NCBI RefSeq assembly: GCF_022539665.2
Contig: NC_081331.1
Coordinates: forward strand, 11,316,638 to 11,380,637
Source: Daphnia carinata
Taxonomy: Eukaryota; Arthropoda; Branchiopoda; Diplostraca; Daphniidae
Direction: 5' to 3'
Length of the DNA: 64,000 bases
Both the position numbers and the translations under genes were made by a program. Under the pieces are notes generated by a model, which ran no database searches, had not been told where the DNA came from, and saw only the letters and a list, made by a program, of their open reading frames with translations. How positions within the stretch are numbered: the stretch's first letter is position 1; the number at the start of each line of letters is the position of its first letter. Below, in pieces: positions 11,937-25,340 of this stretch.

Positions 11937-14420
11937 TCTGTTGGAACCTTGTTTCGGCACTCTCTGTGTCCAGCTGTTTTATCGCCCCTCTTCTTAGTCC
12001 TGGCAAAATAAACGAAGCTCCTGTCGGCGGTCGGTCCACAACAAACGTTGGGTCAAAAATATATCAATCGTCGCTACCTGTCGGGAAAGAGGAAAAACAA
12101 AAAGACAAAATGGAAATTAAATGTGTTTACCATTTTGGCAGAGTGTTTCCCATAAGTCACTTTTCCCATGCTACAGGAAAAATACCAAACATTTCATAGT
12201 TTAGGTTCTTCTTTTTTATTTTTTGCTTTCGGACCAGTGCAATGGCCCCCTCAAGGGTGCCCCGAGTTGATGTCACGGGTTATTTATATCTCGATACGGT
12301 CAACGGCGCAACTGCAACCGCGAGGAGACACAAGGGGAACGTGCCACACGGAAAACACTCCTTGAGACGAAGGAGGAGGTGTAGGCAGCTTTTTTCGCAC
12401 TCTCACGGTGCTGATTCCCACCCACACAAGTAAAATGGAAAACTCCCTCTTGACGAGCGAAATACACAGCTGGTTTTGAATTTCTTGTTCTCTTTTTCTT
12501 TCCAGAAAAGAGTGAGAAAAAAACTGCCTAAAGCCAGTCGGGTAAAAAAATGCGCATCTCTGGTATCACGCCGGTGACGTCACGCTTAAAAGCTAGCTAC
12601 AGCCAGACGTTCTGGAACTGGGCAGCCTGCCCATCTTTCGTCTTTTTTTTTTTTTCCCAATTTTTTTTTGTGTGGATATCTTTCTCTTTCGTTTTATTCC
12701 CCCGTTACTCCGCAAGGCGAACACAATGAGCTTTTTCCGGGGCTCTGGCTTCCATTCCTATCTGCATCCTCGAACCGAATTGCCGCTTTCCCTTATTCCA
12801 TAGGGCGTCTGTACGAATTTTCCAAAGCAAAAAACAAGTCGGATCACGCAAGGCTTCCTTTCGTAGCGTTGTCTAGACAACTCAGTACACTCCTGCACAC
12901 ACATACACACGCATACTGTGTGCCCCGTGTCTCACCCACTCCCTTTACACACCCTATGAGCTTCCCTTTTTTCACGAACGGGTTCCCTATGTTATTTCAA
13001 AAAGAAAAGAAAAAAACGAGAAACAGTAGCAGTTGGATAACATTAGTAATAGGAATAGGGTGGGCAATATAGGAGTGAGATATTGACGAAATAATCGCCG
13101 CGTCGTTTTCCTACCTCGCATTTGTTTATAAGGGCGACACGAAATGCCCATTTGACGTGGAGACTTTCAAACAATGGAGGTTTTTTTTTTTTGTTGTTGC
13201 TGGGCTGGTTCCAGTTTGTACAGATAAGCGCTTATATCATTCTTTCAAACAAACAATAGGCGCAAAAAAAAAGAGGTTTGATTAGTTTTTCTGGTAATTA
13301 AGCTGGTCAATAACAAGCGACGATAACTGGCGTGGTTACACATATTGAAAAGGGCAAATTGGGTTGGCTGACTTAGTTCGACCTTAATCGAGTAATGATA
13401 GTTTGATGGGGATCTATAGTAAACAATAGTGATCAAAGAGACTCAACCGTAATCAAACCAAAATATCAGCAGACGACCATGGAATACTCTTGCGGTCGTC
13501 TTCTGAGAACAACAAGGAAGAACAATTGTGCAGGAATGAGAAAATAACATACGCAGGCCATTAACCCTTCCCTCATCACTCTCCAGATGTCTTGTGACGA
13601 AATCTAAATGCAAAAGGGGAAGAAAAAAGGCTAGCTAGATAATAATCTTCCCCTTTCCTCTCCTCACTAGACGCACTTTAAAAAATAAAAACCGGAAAAC
13701 TTCAAAAATTGGAAACTACAATCGCCCCGCGAGAGAGCAAGCCAGATTGGTGAAACGAGTGTAGTGACAACGAAGCGTTGGCATTCTTTTTAAAAAGCAC
13801 GATAAGTCTCCAGTTTGACATTGGAGATGGGTGAAAAAAATAATCGAATTCTTTTTAAAAAATTTTAGCATTTACACTCGATCCGCAGGCGTGTCATCAA
13901 CACAGCTTATGGCACCGGTTTTTTTTTTCTGAAAGTGCTTTTGGCAATCCGTCACTGATAAAAAACCTGAGCTAAACAATCACTCCCCACACAAGGGCAC
14001 CTTTTTTTCTCTCCCTCTTTCTCTTACACACGTAGGCATACACACACAAACACACACGTAGATACACAATGTGAAACGATTATGGTCGATTGAATAAAAA
14101 ACACTGAATATACCGGAAAGAGAAATTACGGGACCAAGGAAAAGAGCAATCAGTGAAACGAGAGAACAAAACTCGGGTGTGATGAGCACGGGACACACCC
14201 AAGTCCTGTCTGCTGTGCATCTCCCTACCCCTCTTGCAGGCTATGGCACATCGGGTGCCGCCGACGCAGCCGACACACACTTACACTGGCCACAGACGCC
14301 GACAGAAAACACAGCTAAATAGCGCGAATTTTTGCAAATGAATAGCACTGGGACCTTAATTGGCAATCGGTAATGCTCACTCGAGAACGATAAAGCTGGT
14401 GAATGAATAGATAGCTTACC
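11937..14420. other. Adducin upstream region
   Basis: Upstream of the full-length adducin start. An acceptor near 11970 (minus) suggests the coding exon is preceded by a 5' UTR intron, and a good donor (AAAAAG then GTAAGC) near 14421 (minus) could belong to a distant 5' exon. The stretch contains pyrimidine runs, a CA-rich run near 12895-12915 and 14035-14070, and a CRE palindrome. No conserved protein was recognised. Confidence 0.4.
12575..12582. promoter_or_regulatory. CRE-like palindrome TGACGTCA
   Basis: A perfect full cAMP-response element (binding site of CREB/ATF family bZIP proteins), about 640 bp upstream of the adducin start codon. The surrounding bases are relatively GC-rich compared with the flanks. 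Whether a promoter lies here is inferred only. Confidence 0.35.
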
Positions 14421-14893
14421 TTTTTGCAGGCACACAATCAACAAAACACAAGTCCAGAAGTCTTCGACTCTCTGCCTCGACTCGCGGCGGCCGGTCGAAG
14501 CACTAGTGTAAGGAGTGGAAAAAATGAACGGCGGCGCCGTTGCCAGCTCGCCGTATTTTTTCACATCGCGCGTCCTGTGAGCAGAAAAGCTAAACAGGAT
14601 GAAGAGGGAGGAAAAAAAAATACCATTCATGTGTTTCTTTTATCATTTTTTATTAGTCAGCATGCATTCAACTGGAAATAATTGAAATTTGATACCCTAA
14701 GACGTTTCCCTACGGTCGGTAATTGAGAACAAATGAGGAGAAACGGAGAACGAGAGGAAGAAAGAGTGAAAGATCAAAAGTGTCAAAAAGACTGATATGT
14801 AATCCAGACTAGTTAGCCACTTTATACTAGTTGTTGTTTGTTCAATAAAGACAAACGTACCGATGCGTTTGCTCAAGTGGCAACCGTTCTTCG

Positions 14894-15393
14894 TCATCGC
14901 TGACTTCGTGGCCCGTGCACTCGACACTGCCCGAGGTAAAATATGAATGTATCTTGTCTCTTTTAGCTGTTACCATACGAATGGAAAGTTTGACGTACCG
15001 GTAATAACAAAATGTTTTGTATGAGGATCGAGCTCACAGCTCTTCGACCTATGCTAAAGCCCTCGGGCGTCTGAGAAAGTCTAGCTTCATAAACATGCGT
15101 GACATTTTTCCCGTTAACTGGAAAAGGAAAACAACCAACCGAACAGCTGGAAAAGAACGATTGTTCATTTTTTGAAGAAGACATTTTGAAGACCAACTAT
15201 TTTTATGTGCCTTTCAACAAAAGGCAAAAACACATTTTCGGGTGCGTTAGATGACTTTCACATCGACCGCTGTTCTTGCTAATTAGCATTTGATTATTAC
15301 GCTTTTGTCCTCTAAAATCGCTATTGAAAAAAAAATGCTACACTTACCGTTAAATCGGTCCAACAGACTGACCTTTTCAGCGTTTGAGGACAT
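14894..15393 (-). CDS. Possible small spliced ORF, unrecognised
   Basis: An ATG at 15393 opens an exon (15393-15348; MSSNAEKVSLLDRFN) with a strong GTAAGTG donor. A second exon (15117-14999) has a good acceptor and the right phase, and reads VNGKNVTHVYEARLSQTPEG and on to ILIQNILLLP. The next candidate exon starts at 14926 and meets a stop after ten codons in the joined frame, while another of its frames stays open (acidic, HEVSDDEERLPLEQ) and could continue into 14515-14421 (VEDFWTCVLLIVCLQK, membrane-like). It may be a short protein, a membrane protein with a misjudged junction, or chance. No family recognised. Confidence 0.25.
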
Positions 15394-15776
15394 GTGTAAT
15401 AATGTCGATAATTAATGAATTTTAGATTGTACCGTGCAAATCGTAGACAAAATAAACGGGTGATTTGCCGCTTTAATAAAGGGCATTACAACTTGTCTGC
15501 ATCCGCGAATAGTTTCGTTTCTTTTTGTGAAACGGTTAAAGCGCACATGATACCCGCCGACCTTTCTACCCTCTGTGTAATAGCATAGTAGACTTCCCTA
15601 ATCCAGGTCTGAGTTACACGAGACCGAGTAAAGTGTCTAAAACAACACAAAATGAAAAAGAAAAATTTCAACAATAAAAAGGAAAAAAAAAAAAAGAAAA
15701 AAGTTGTGGGTTGCCATCTTCCGTGACGGCAGACCGCGTGTGTCACTGCACCGTGCATGCGTGAGCAGCAAGAATA

Positions 15777-17369
15777 TTAATTTTCGGTCGGTCTTTTGAC
15801 GGATGGAAGACGGTATGGATATCCCGTTCGATAGCCCTTAAAAGCACAAAACCATGTCGATATTTTAAGAGCAAAAATTAATTATTATAATTTTTAAAAA
15901 AATTCCTTATAAGGAAGCACTCACGGCACTGTCCATCATCCGCATGTAAGCTTCAAATTCGAGGTCTCCTATGTTCCACCTGACTTGCATCGCCTTCTTT
16001 GTATCTACCTGGCCTTGTTTCTCTTTGAGAGCGCCATCTTCTATCATTTGTTGAGCGCGACGAACTACTTCCTGTACGATGCACACACACACGAGCCAGC
16101 CACAAAAACAAGCGAAATCGGTTTAGTAATAAAGCGAAGGAAACAAGAAGTCATAAAAATTTTTAAAACTATAAGTTTGCGGTCTCGTACCATGGAACGT
16201 TGCTTGGCCTCTTCTGAAACGATAATCAGGTTCTCCATACCGGCTGACATCATCGTAATTTGCGCCTCACAAGCCAACACTGTGTGATACGCACGGGTAA
16301 AAGCTTCCTCCACCGAGCGACCAGCGACGACCAAGCCATGGTTACGTAAGAACATAATCTAAAAAACATATCGTCCAAACGGGATTATCGAATAGCCGCC
16401 TACGGCTATAGGCGTGTACATACATTATTGTTGCCCAAATTTTTAACGATGATTTCGCGCTCGGCTTTGTCGACCAGAACGCCATAAAAATCGTGATAAC
16501 TGACATTGCCGACGAGAACAGCCTCCTGGCTGACCGGGAGGAAGCCGCATTTCATGGAGGCTACCTATAAAAAAAAAGAAAAATTAACAACACGTTTGTG
16601 TCTAACACGGTGGTCAAAAGCGTGGGGCATGTTTTTTTTTTTTTTTACAGCGATGCAGGCGGGGTGGTGAATATGGATGACACACTTGGCATCCGGGCGC
16701 GCTGAATGAACAGCAGAGTGGAGAACAAAGCCGGGAATGTTCACACCGAAATAAGTTGAGCCACTGTCAATCATGTTACCCTGATTGGTGGGATAAAAAA
16801 AGTTAATCAAGGGAATCAGTGTCATTAATTAGGACATGGCTATACCTGTACATCGACCTTAACTAATGATGAAGCAGTGATTTCATGATAGAGCAATCCG
16901 AAAGGATTTAAGAGAAAATGCTGATCATCTTCACTCACTTTGACCTTAACAAAACAAAATTGTCTATTACTTATTCATTTTTATAATTTTGACCTTCGCT
17001 TACAGTGATGTGATTAAAAATCGCCTGGGACCAGCCGAGATGGTCAACCAGTCTGTAAAGCGATGCCAATTTGCATCTCAGCTCTTTCTCTCCCGGGGCA
17101 TAACTGGACGGTTGAACCTCTCCTATGTCATCAATTGGGATGATTGCTCTTGGGATAAAACCGCTGCGATGGCCCTCAACAACTTCTCGGAAAGCTGTCC
17201 TGTAATAATTGAATTTTGGTTTGCTTTGTTATTGATGTGGTCGTGGACGGGTTTTTCTTATAAGGTCCGCGTTAATGCTGTAACTGACTTGCGATAAAAT
17301 CTCTAACCTGATTGATGCATCTCCGTTTTCATTGGCATTTTTATTCACAGCGTTTGCGGGAGTTGCCAT
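15777..17369 (-). CDS. Adducin paralogue, head and neck only
   Basis: Eight exons (17369-17308, 17199-17004, 16944-16846, 16780-16649, 16564-16424, 16358-16191, 16071-15925, 15836-15777) give about 334 residues with consistent phases. From exon 2 onward the introns fall at the same places as in the neighbouring full-length adducin and three exons have identical lengths (99, 132, 168 bp), so this is a tandem duplicate. It keeps the class II aldolase-like head ([33 protein letters not shown]) and the start of the neck ([21 protein letters not shown]), then ends in SVKRPTEN and a stop. The tail and MARCKS-like domain are absent. It could oligomerise with full-length adducin through the head but should lack the tail contacts with spectrin and actin; that role is inferred. 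Confidence 0.85.
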
Positions 17370-19772
17370 CTTACGGTCGTTTCGATAAAATTCTAAAATT
17401 TCTGGAAACTTTAAAAATGAATATCCGACGTTTTGCATGTTTTGAAAAGAACAATTAGTGTTGCGTAATTACTTACATAGTTACTATTAAACAGGCCACC
17501 TTTCCAGTATGAAAATCTGGCGTCTAATCGCCCAAAGTCGTGTGAAGCAGTCCAAGTGGATTGCTGATAAGGGACACTGTTTTATTTGCTTAGGATACGA
17601 CTGTTTGCACCGACGGAGAGATACACAGTAGATTGTTATCCTTTAACATCCAGATAAACCTTGCCAAGTCTACTTAAAATCGAATTGTTTTTAGACTTTT
17701 ATAACGCGAGTCAACATAGCTTTAAAGAAAATCAGTAAACGCAATGATATTAAAATTCCCAAACGGTGAGACCAAGACAGGGAGAAACTACTGAAAGCTG
17801 AGAAGAGACCAACGTAAAATCAGTTGACGCATAAAAAGCAAAACTGTTTATTTGGTCTAGACAGTCCTGAAATAATTTTTTTGGCAACCGAACCGATTTT
17901 TCGTGCCGCATGAATAATCTAATGCATCGTTTAGACATTCCTTCGCGGTTGTGAGGTCGCATAAACATTTTCCTTGTCCATTTTTTGTAATCAACAAACC
18001 GATTTTGTCCTCAAAATATTTGAAAATCTAAAGTCCGAAAATTCCGAAAGGAGGCACGTGATCCCTATAACGTACACAGTGTATAAAGTTTACAATTAAT
18101 AAGGAAAATATCATGCATGCCGCGTTTCATCAAAGGCGCGGATTGGACATTTATTTTCAAGACAAACTAAATACCAATCGTAAATAGAAATTGAAGAACC
18201 ATATGGTTGGTAGGATAGGGTCATTAAACATATGCCGTCTGAGACGCACATTTTTTTAAACGAAATTGTCGCAATCAAGGGAAAAAATGTATTTAGGCTA
18301 CACATTCAAAACTGTTACGTAAGTCAAGGATTCGATTTTGCGCAGTACGACTAAAAACAGTCTTAGTTAAAGAGCTCACATTTTGGTGAAAATACTATGG
18401 AGTTGTGACATTCGAGAACGTTCGATTTCATCTACTGAGCGACAATCGAACGCGGAGACGGGTCACTTGCTAGTTATACTACATTTTTGCACGCGTTTCA
18501 AGGTTGCACTCATTTCCGGATCGTTAGGTCATCCGGTTTGAAACGTCAAAGCAACACATTTTCATTTTCTATGTTAGGCGCATCTTCCGGGAAACCTATG
18601 CCTTAATTGCCAACTGATGAGGTCGTCAAGTGATGGAAATATCACGGCTTAATTGGTTTGCGCTCTGTCACGTGATTTTTTAAAAACTATTGTATTTTCT
18701 AAACCTAACTTAGTTAGGGCCTCGCAACTGATTTTCTACGTCGGAATGAACATGGTAAGTTCTGCAACACGCGAAGCTTTCATCTTGTACTTGAAATGTA
18801 AAATATTCATAGAATAAGTTGGACTTGAACGTAACGCAACAACTTTCTGTTTGGAAAATTCTTAGAACCCTTCTTTGACGAACGAAGAATGTGTTCTTGG
18901 CGCTACCCAACTACATAAACTGATGCCATAAGAGAATTATCAAATAGGATAAGAAACTTACGTAAATGACTGGGTTAAGTCTGATGTCCCACATGAAGTG
19001 TCCTAAATTATTTTTAAGAACGATGTTGTTGACGTACCACTTTCATAATGTTTCAATGAAATACCTTGAAGCTTAGACGTTCATTCCCAGAAGATGACGC
19101 TATTGGCTTCTTCTTAAAGACTTAGGATGCGATGGCCTGCTTTGATTTATAAAAAAGAAAAAGCAAAAGTTCAAGAACTTTCTGATATTCAACACCGGAT
19201 GAAAACTTTGCTCCCCGGTCAATTCTATGTTGCAATCTCCTTGACAAATTCACGTTTCTTAACGGAAAAAGAGAAAAAGAAATTGCATTCATTCGAATAT
19301 TGATATTTGGACACATTTAGTGTATGTCATATATATCTGCAATTTCAAAGCCAACATCAAGTTACATATTTAAGTTGAGAACGATAATATGAGAAACATA
19401 CTGTAAAAACTAACGCGAGTCGAAGTCTACCTTCCGGTTGACTGAGGGGAGGGATAGGGGAAGATGTGTAAAATAAATATAAATTACGAGCGTTCAAGAC
19501 GGTGAGTCTCGAACAAAAAGACGGGAATGTACAGTAAAACCAGGATGTTATACATGTTTTGTGATGTATCTGCGACAAGAGTGTTTTTACAACTGAAACT
19601 GGTAACTCAAAATATGTCCGTTAGTCCTACTTGAAGGCGGGCTGTGAGTCGGAAACAAGGGCTGATTCAAATTTCCGATATGGAGAACTTAAAACCAAAA
19701 AATGGGCCAAAGAAGCAAGCGAAGGATTCATTTCCTAACGCTTGCGTCGCGTACAGGATCTCAAACATTCAC
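17370..19772. other. Intergenic region
   Basis: No recognisable gene. Short minus-strand open frames are AT-rich and match nothing known. Contains one copy of a dispersed repeat (18483-18555). The left end should hold the promoter of the short adducin and the right end the ImpL2 3' UTR. Confidence 0.45.
18483..18555 (+). repeat. Dispersed repeat, copy 1
   Basis: Begins TTTTTGCACGCGTTTCAAGG and later has TTCCGGATC...TCATCCGG...AACGTCAAA. The same order of blocks is seen at 25273-25340, with scattered differences. The unit is too short and diverged to classify. Confidence 0.4.
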
Positions 19773-21543
19773 TTAACTCTCCTGCTGTAAAATGCGAATC
19801 AAGCGTTGGTTAAAAAGTACTCCTAAAATCAACATTAGCAAGTTCGTCATCTTACCACGACTGGATAAACGAATGTGGTCGATTGGTCCATTCCAAATTC
19901 ATTTTCTGCCCGGCATTTGAATAGACCCATATGTTCACTCCAGCGAAGATGGCGAATTTTCAAATCGCCGCTAGGTAAGACCTTTAGAATAAAACGACGG
20001 GTTTAATGAATGCCTAGTCAAGAGCGAAAGATTGCGATCGATTCATACCTGGTATTGGGCTCCAGTGGTGATGGGTTGATCTTCGTCTTCTATGTACCAC
20101 GAGACTTTTGGAGTTGGATTGCCCACCGCGCGACACAGCAAGAGCGCACCTTTGCCTTCCAGGTCGATGTAAGTTCCAGACCACATAAAGACGGTAGCAG
20201 GTAACGAATACGTTTCATGCCTGAGCATGCACGTCGTCTCGTTATAAGGGGCTTCACCTACATTTTTGAAAATTAAGAAAAATTAATACCAAATTTGAAT
20301 GATTTAAACGATTCGTTTACCTTCTATGTGGACGTAAGTGCTGGATACGATTTTCTCTTTGATTGATTGAGCCACGCATGTGTAAATTGCTTCGGCTTCT
20401 CCATCAACACAGTCGATCACTAAACGGGACTTTGTCGAAGCCAAACCTCTTGTTGGCAGCAGCGATTCACTTTCCAGGATTTTGTTTGTCGATTCCTCAA
20501 CTTCTTCTCTGTCGAAAGGAGACTGTGCAAACAAAAGACGTCATTATTAATTCACCCGCAAAATGATCGGCAAAGTGTTAAGCGTACCTCAGGTATGGGC
20601 ATGCCGTTCTTCAACCAGTATACAGCGGGAGGTGGTGAACCAGACACATCGCAAAGCAACTCTAAACGATCGTTCATGGCAACAGTCATCTGGGAAGGTG
20701 GTTTAACATGAAATTGTAACGTTCCAGCAGGTTCCACTGTCGAAGAAGTTTTGATTTCATCGTCAGCTGCGAAATCTATGAAAGAAACCGTTACCTCAAA
20801 TGAGTCAATGAAAAATGAACGCAAAACTCGATATCGCTTACCGAAATCATTGCTGCGAATCTGTCGGCTGGCTATCAATTCCTCGTAGTGGCGTCGCGGG
20901 GTCTCGCTATCCTGTTATTTTTGAAAGAAAAACAAGATATAAAAATGACCTCAATGAAATTGGATTCAACGAGCAACGTTTGTTTCCTATGGTAAACCCA
21001 CGCACTAACGATTCATTCATTTTTTTTCTCGTGTGCCACGCAGCAAACTGATGATGTACGCAAGATTTGGCGAAAACATGTCATTAGTTAGATCGCCTGT
21101 CACTATATACCATTTGAACGTTATTCTTTGTGCAAACACAAGGAGCAGAAAATCTTGTTTTTCTTATATACCCTTTCTAAGAATGAGCCATCTTTGCACG
21201 CCCCAATTTCGTGAATAAACAACCCTATCTACGTTTCCGGTCGTTTTACTTTCGGAAGGGATAGAATAACAAAAACAAGAATTTCCGGACGATGCATTAT
21301 CTTTAAGCCCCTGTAATAGTCTGATACGTTTCTCAACTGAAAAACTGCTGTGTCTCACTTTAATTCTACTCCACAATAAAAATTCTCCAACCCAAGAAAT
21401 TATTTATTACAAAATTTTGAAGGTAAAAAGAAAATTCTTACCCTGAAGATTGATGTTCTGCGGAATGGTAGAGTGGCTGCCCCGGCAATCGTCAGAGCAC
21501 CGAGGACGAGGAACACGTTGGTAAGAATTCCTGCCGGCTTCAT
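19773..21543 (-). CDS. ImpL2: ImpL2-like secreted two-Ig insulin/IGF-binding protein
   Basis: Seven exons (21543-21442, 20911-20842, 20775-20588, 20522-20321, 20257-20049, 19981-19856, 19784-19773) encode about 302 residues. A hydrophobic N-terminal segment (ILTNVFLVLGALTIAGAA) acts as signal peptide. Ig domain 1 runs through LELLCDVSGSPPPAVYWLKN to EAEAIYTCVAQS; Ig domain 2 through ALLLCRAVGNPTPKVSWYIE to MGLFKCRAENEFG, each with the Cys and Trp positions of the fold. The C terminus (LPSGDLKIRHLRW, then TTFVYPVV) matches insect ImpL2, which binds insulin-like peptides in haemolymph and dampens insulin signalling. The last exon adds only QES. It is somewhat longer than fly ImpL2, chiefly in the acidic linker after the signal peptide. 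Function is by homology. Confidence 0.88.
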
Positions 21544-21674
21544 GATTTTTGTTTTTACCTTGTGGGTTTTTTCGATAAAATGAAATGCAACTGAATTTGT
21601 CAAAGAGACAAAGTTGGCGAATGAAAACTCTTGGAATAGGGTAGGTAGAGAGCTGTGGATGATTTCCAACACTT

Positions 21675-21708
21675 GATCGGAAGAGATGGTTGGTGCCCCC
21701 TTTATATA
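21675..21708 (-). promoter_or_regulatory. TATA-type core promoter of ImpL2-like gene
   Basis: On the minus strand TATATAAAGGGG begins at 21708, and an initiator-like ATCAAGT lies close to 30 bases downstream, near 21677. The ATG is a further 135 bases on. Spacing is that of a focused arthropod promoter, in keeping with a regulated rather than housekeeping gene. Confidence 0.6.
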
Positions 21709-24700
21709 CGCGTCCGTGATGGTGTCTTAACGCGATGTTGATTCGTTGTAGGCGTGGTTAGTTGTTCCAAGTGGATCTCTACGCAGTTGCCTTGCGTGAA
21801 AGAAGAGGAAAGTTTTCACTCTAGACTCGGACAGTACCGTCGAATAGTACACGATAACAGTGTCACCTATAAATGTTAAGTGTGATCGGGGCACCTGCAT
21901 TGCGAAGCAAGGTTTTATTTTGCGCTGATTTTTAATTTACGATAATACATCATTTGCATAAAAATAACATAGATATTATGTAATTAGGTCATTGTCGTCG
22001 CTGGTGCGTGTCGTCCGCTGATAATGTAGTAGGACTAATTCTTAACACCATCGAATGCTGTTCATCTAATTGATTTATCTAATTCAACAACTTGTAAACA
22101 TTACTAGTACATTGTTGTAAATGGATAAAGAAAACACTGCCAATTAATATTGCTAAGTTCAATTTTAGATGCGCGCCCGAAAATTGTTTTAGTACAAATT
22201 GCATGTCATTTACTACTAATGAACTTGTTTACCTGGCGAGAGACCGAGAGAGAAAACCTTATCTTTTATCCACATGATAAATGACACAGGCACGTGCAGA
22301 CACTGTGATCTTTAACTTAATACTGGCGTCCGAACAAAGGCACGGTGAACATTGATCACCCTTTCTCCTCTTTTGAAAATTTTTGACAACGGAGAAACAC
22401 TGCCCAATAGAAAACGACGAGCTGGTTACAACATGATTTGCATTTTTTTCTTTCTTACCCTACCTTTTCAATGCGTCATATTTTGCTAACCCTATCCAAG
22501 TGAATGCCTGTTGCTATCTCTTTTTTCTGCGAAAATCGTTAACTTTTCGAACTGCTTATGCCACGCTATTTAGCTTTTACTAAGAACTAATTTTGAAGTG
22601 TTATGTAAGACCAAACGTTATGCGTTACGCTTATCTTTTATGTGGTTTTCCAAGAACAAAAAGAAAAGGCTATACAGGGAAAACTTTGAAAAAGATGGGG
22701 CATGGACCGAGAGTCTGTGCGAACTTGAACGTAAACAACTGGTTACACTATTCCTCTTAAATTGATAAAACCTAGGCTAAATACGAAGAATCATTTGCCA
22801 TAACAAACACAACACTCCGAACCCAAAGCTTTGGATGAATATCGAATAAACGCCTTGCCTACGTCTGTAACAGACTGTTTTTGTTATGACTGATACAAAA
22901 CTTTGTATGTATGAAATTACCTTAATATTTAGCACAAGGCGACGGCAAGGGTTACGGAAGATACTGGAACTAATTATACGATATAGAATGGGAGTTCCCG
23001 AAGTTAAGACTAAGCTATTAAGATCAGTTTTATATTTAAAAAAGAAAGCTAATGGGATTTTTTGGATTCGGCAAATTGAACTAGATTGAACCGAAAATAG
23101 CTACGCAAAGGTTAACATCTGCTAGGTTATTATCTGTCTATAAATACGATATTATTTCAAAGCTAGTCATTCTGAAGTCGATAATTACGTCATTTTGTAC
23201 CACATCGTTTTAAGGAAAGATTTTCAATTAAATTTGTTAACTTCCTTTTGCAACTACAGTCAGATTCGTTTCCTTACACAAATGTTAAGAGCTTATACCG
23301 ATAGTCTGGATACCGTGGCAAAATTTATAAGGAAGAGACCCCTAATAAAAAGTTTATGATTACAGCCCGGGAAAAGAGAATCATTTCGTCATTATACAAG
23401 TTCCATTTTGTGATGGCTAGGCATTGGTGGCAACTGGGTGGCATGGGCATCGAGTTACGTATGGCCAGTTTAAATCAACAAAACTTCCCTTTCCATGCCA
23501 CATTGCATACAACTGATATATGATTAAGACTATCAGTTTGATTCTGTACGTCATTTGTAAGTTGATTTCGGGGAAAAAAACCACCCAATAAGACACTATG
23601 TTTAATGTTTACATTAGAACCGAAAATGTCTTGTGGAGATTAGACTCTAAACGGCACCCGATGTCAAACAACACTTGACACTGAGTACGTGCGCATTTAG
23701 CGGCGCAAACTATTCATTGCTAACTGACATTCAACAAAGTCATGCGCGAATATGGCGTGGGTCTGTCAAAAGATCGGCACTCGTTAGCCAACTACGCATT
23801 TCCATAAAAAACTTCCATTTAAACATCATTTACACACACACAAACGGCCCAAAATGTAAATATTTGTGTCCGTCCACACTCTGTTGAAAACCATAGTGGT
23901 CAACGTAGACTTTGAATTGATGTAGCATCGTTGAGGCACGTGCTGCAAAATGTAGGAGCCACTGTGTGAGGACCATGAAGATTCAAATGAACGGAAAGCA
24001 TTCGTTGATCTTAACCCTATTGAACCATAAGGATAGCCTTTGAAAGAGACTTTATAACGTAGAGCAACATAAGGTTTAGAAGGATCACCGTTGTTATGAA
24101 AAAATAAAGATGCTGAGTTAACTGCACAGCAATGACAAACAACGTCATTTTCTGTTGTAGATGGGAAAACAATAACTGAGGAACAGGGCAATTTCGAAGG
24201 CAGAGGACTACTAAAATAAGTCGGTAACGCACACTATGTTCGAGCCTAATTAAAAACATATCGTGAAACGTAAAACATCATTCTTTGCTCATATTAACAA
24301 ACGAGGAACGTAAATCAATCTTCAAAATGATAAGGCACGATGCACGTGCTTGACGCATCTAGCCAAAACATTTTTTAACTAAATAGATGTCCAATCACGC
24401 ATTCACTTTGAAAAAACAAATAGCATCCAAGCAGAAAGTGCGCGCTGAGTTTGTTATTTTAGCGTCACTGGTGATTCGGTGTTGCAGTAAAAGACACTGT
24501 CTGTTTCAAAGAAGTTTATCTGTTGAATCTCCTTCTAAGAACCCTACGTCTTTAAAGCGACCACTGCCATGAAATGCTCGATGCACAGTTTTCTTTTCAA
24601 CACAATAATTAGTACACATTTAAGATATATGTTGAATCTCATGCGCACGTCCTTGTACCAATGGAAACCAAATAAAATTAAATAAACAAAGGGAAAAAAA

Positions 24701-25272
24701 GAAATGTATACACTTGTCGGTAACGGTCGACTATTTACAAAGTTATATCTATTATCTGCGTACAAGGAACTATAGCCGAAAAATTTCGAAATTGTAACAC
24801 TTGGTGGAGTTGACCGGATCGAGGTGGAGGGGTAATACAGATATCTATGGTACCCAAGCAAGGGTTATTTCAACAACAATTCGAAATACGTCATTCGTTC
24901 GTTAAACTAAAACATTCGAGAGGATAGATGGCTGAGGGGCAACTCACTCTAAATGCTACGTGAGGACCGAATTTAGCAAGTCATTCAACGTTGTTTTGTT
25001 TTACATTGACTTTGATTTGATACCAATGCAAAAGAAAATTATAGGCGTCATGCAGATATTTTTCAAATGCCATATTCAAAGCACCACGTATTGTTAAACG
25101 TGTACCCTTGCGAGGAGATCTTATTGGAGGTGATTCAGTTAAGGTGGTTTCAATCGTAGATAAAAACTTGGACTATCCCAGAATTGCTAGGACATTAAAA
25201 GAATGCGTGGGTGTGAAGGAAAACGTCCCGTTTGCGGCACATCCTTAATGTTGTATAAAGCAAATAAAAATT

Positions 25273-25340
25273 TTTTTGCACGCGTTCAAGGTTGGAGGCT
25301 TCCGGGTCAGAAGCTCATCTGGGGACGTCAAACGGTTGAA
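25273..25340 (+). repeat. Dispersed repeat, copy 2
   Basis: TTTTTTGCACGCGTTCAAGG, then TTCCGGGTC...CTCATCTGG...ACGTCAAACG, parallel to the block order at 18483-18555. Same orientation, 6.8 kb apart. Confidence 0.4.

Noticed and set aside
22886-24861. Short open frames in the ImpL2-AIP1 gap as genes
   Set aside because: No splice partners with matching phase, no recognised motifs and AT-driven composition; several overlap on both strands.
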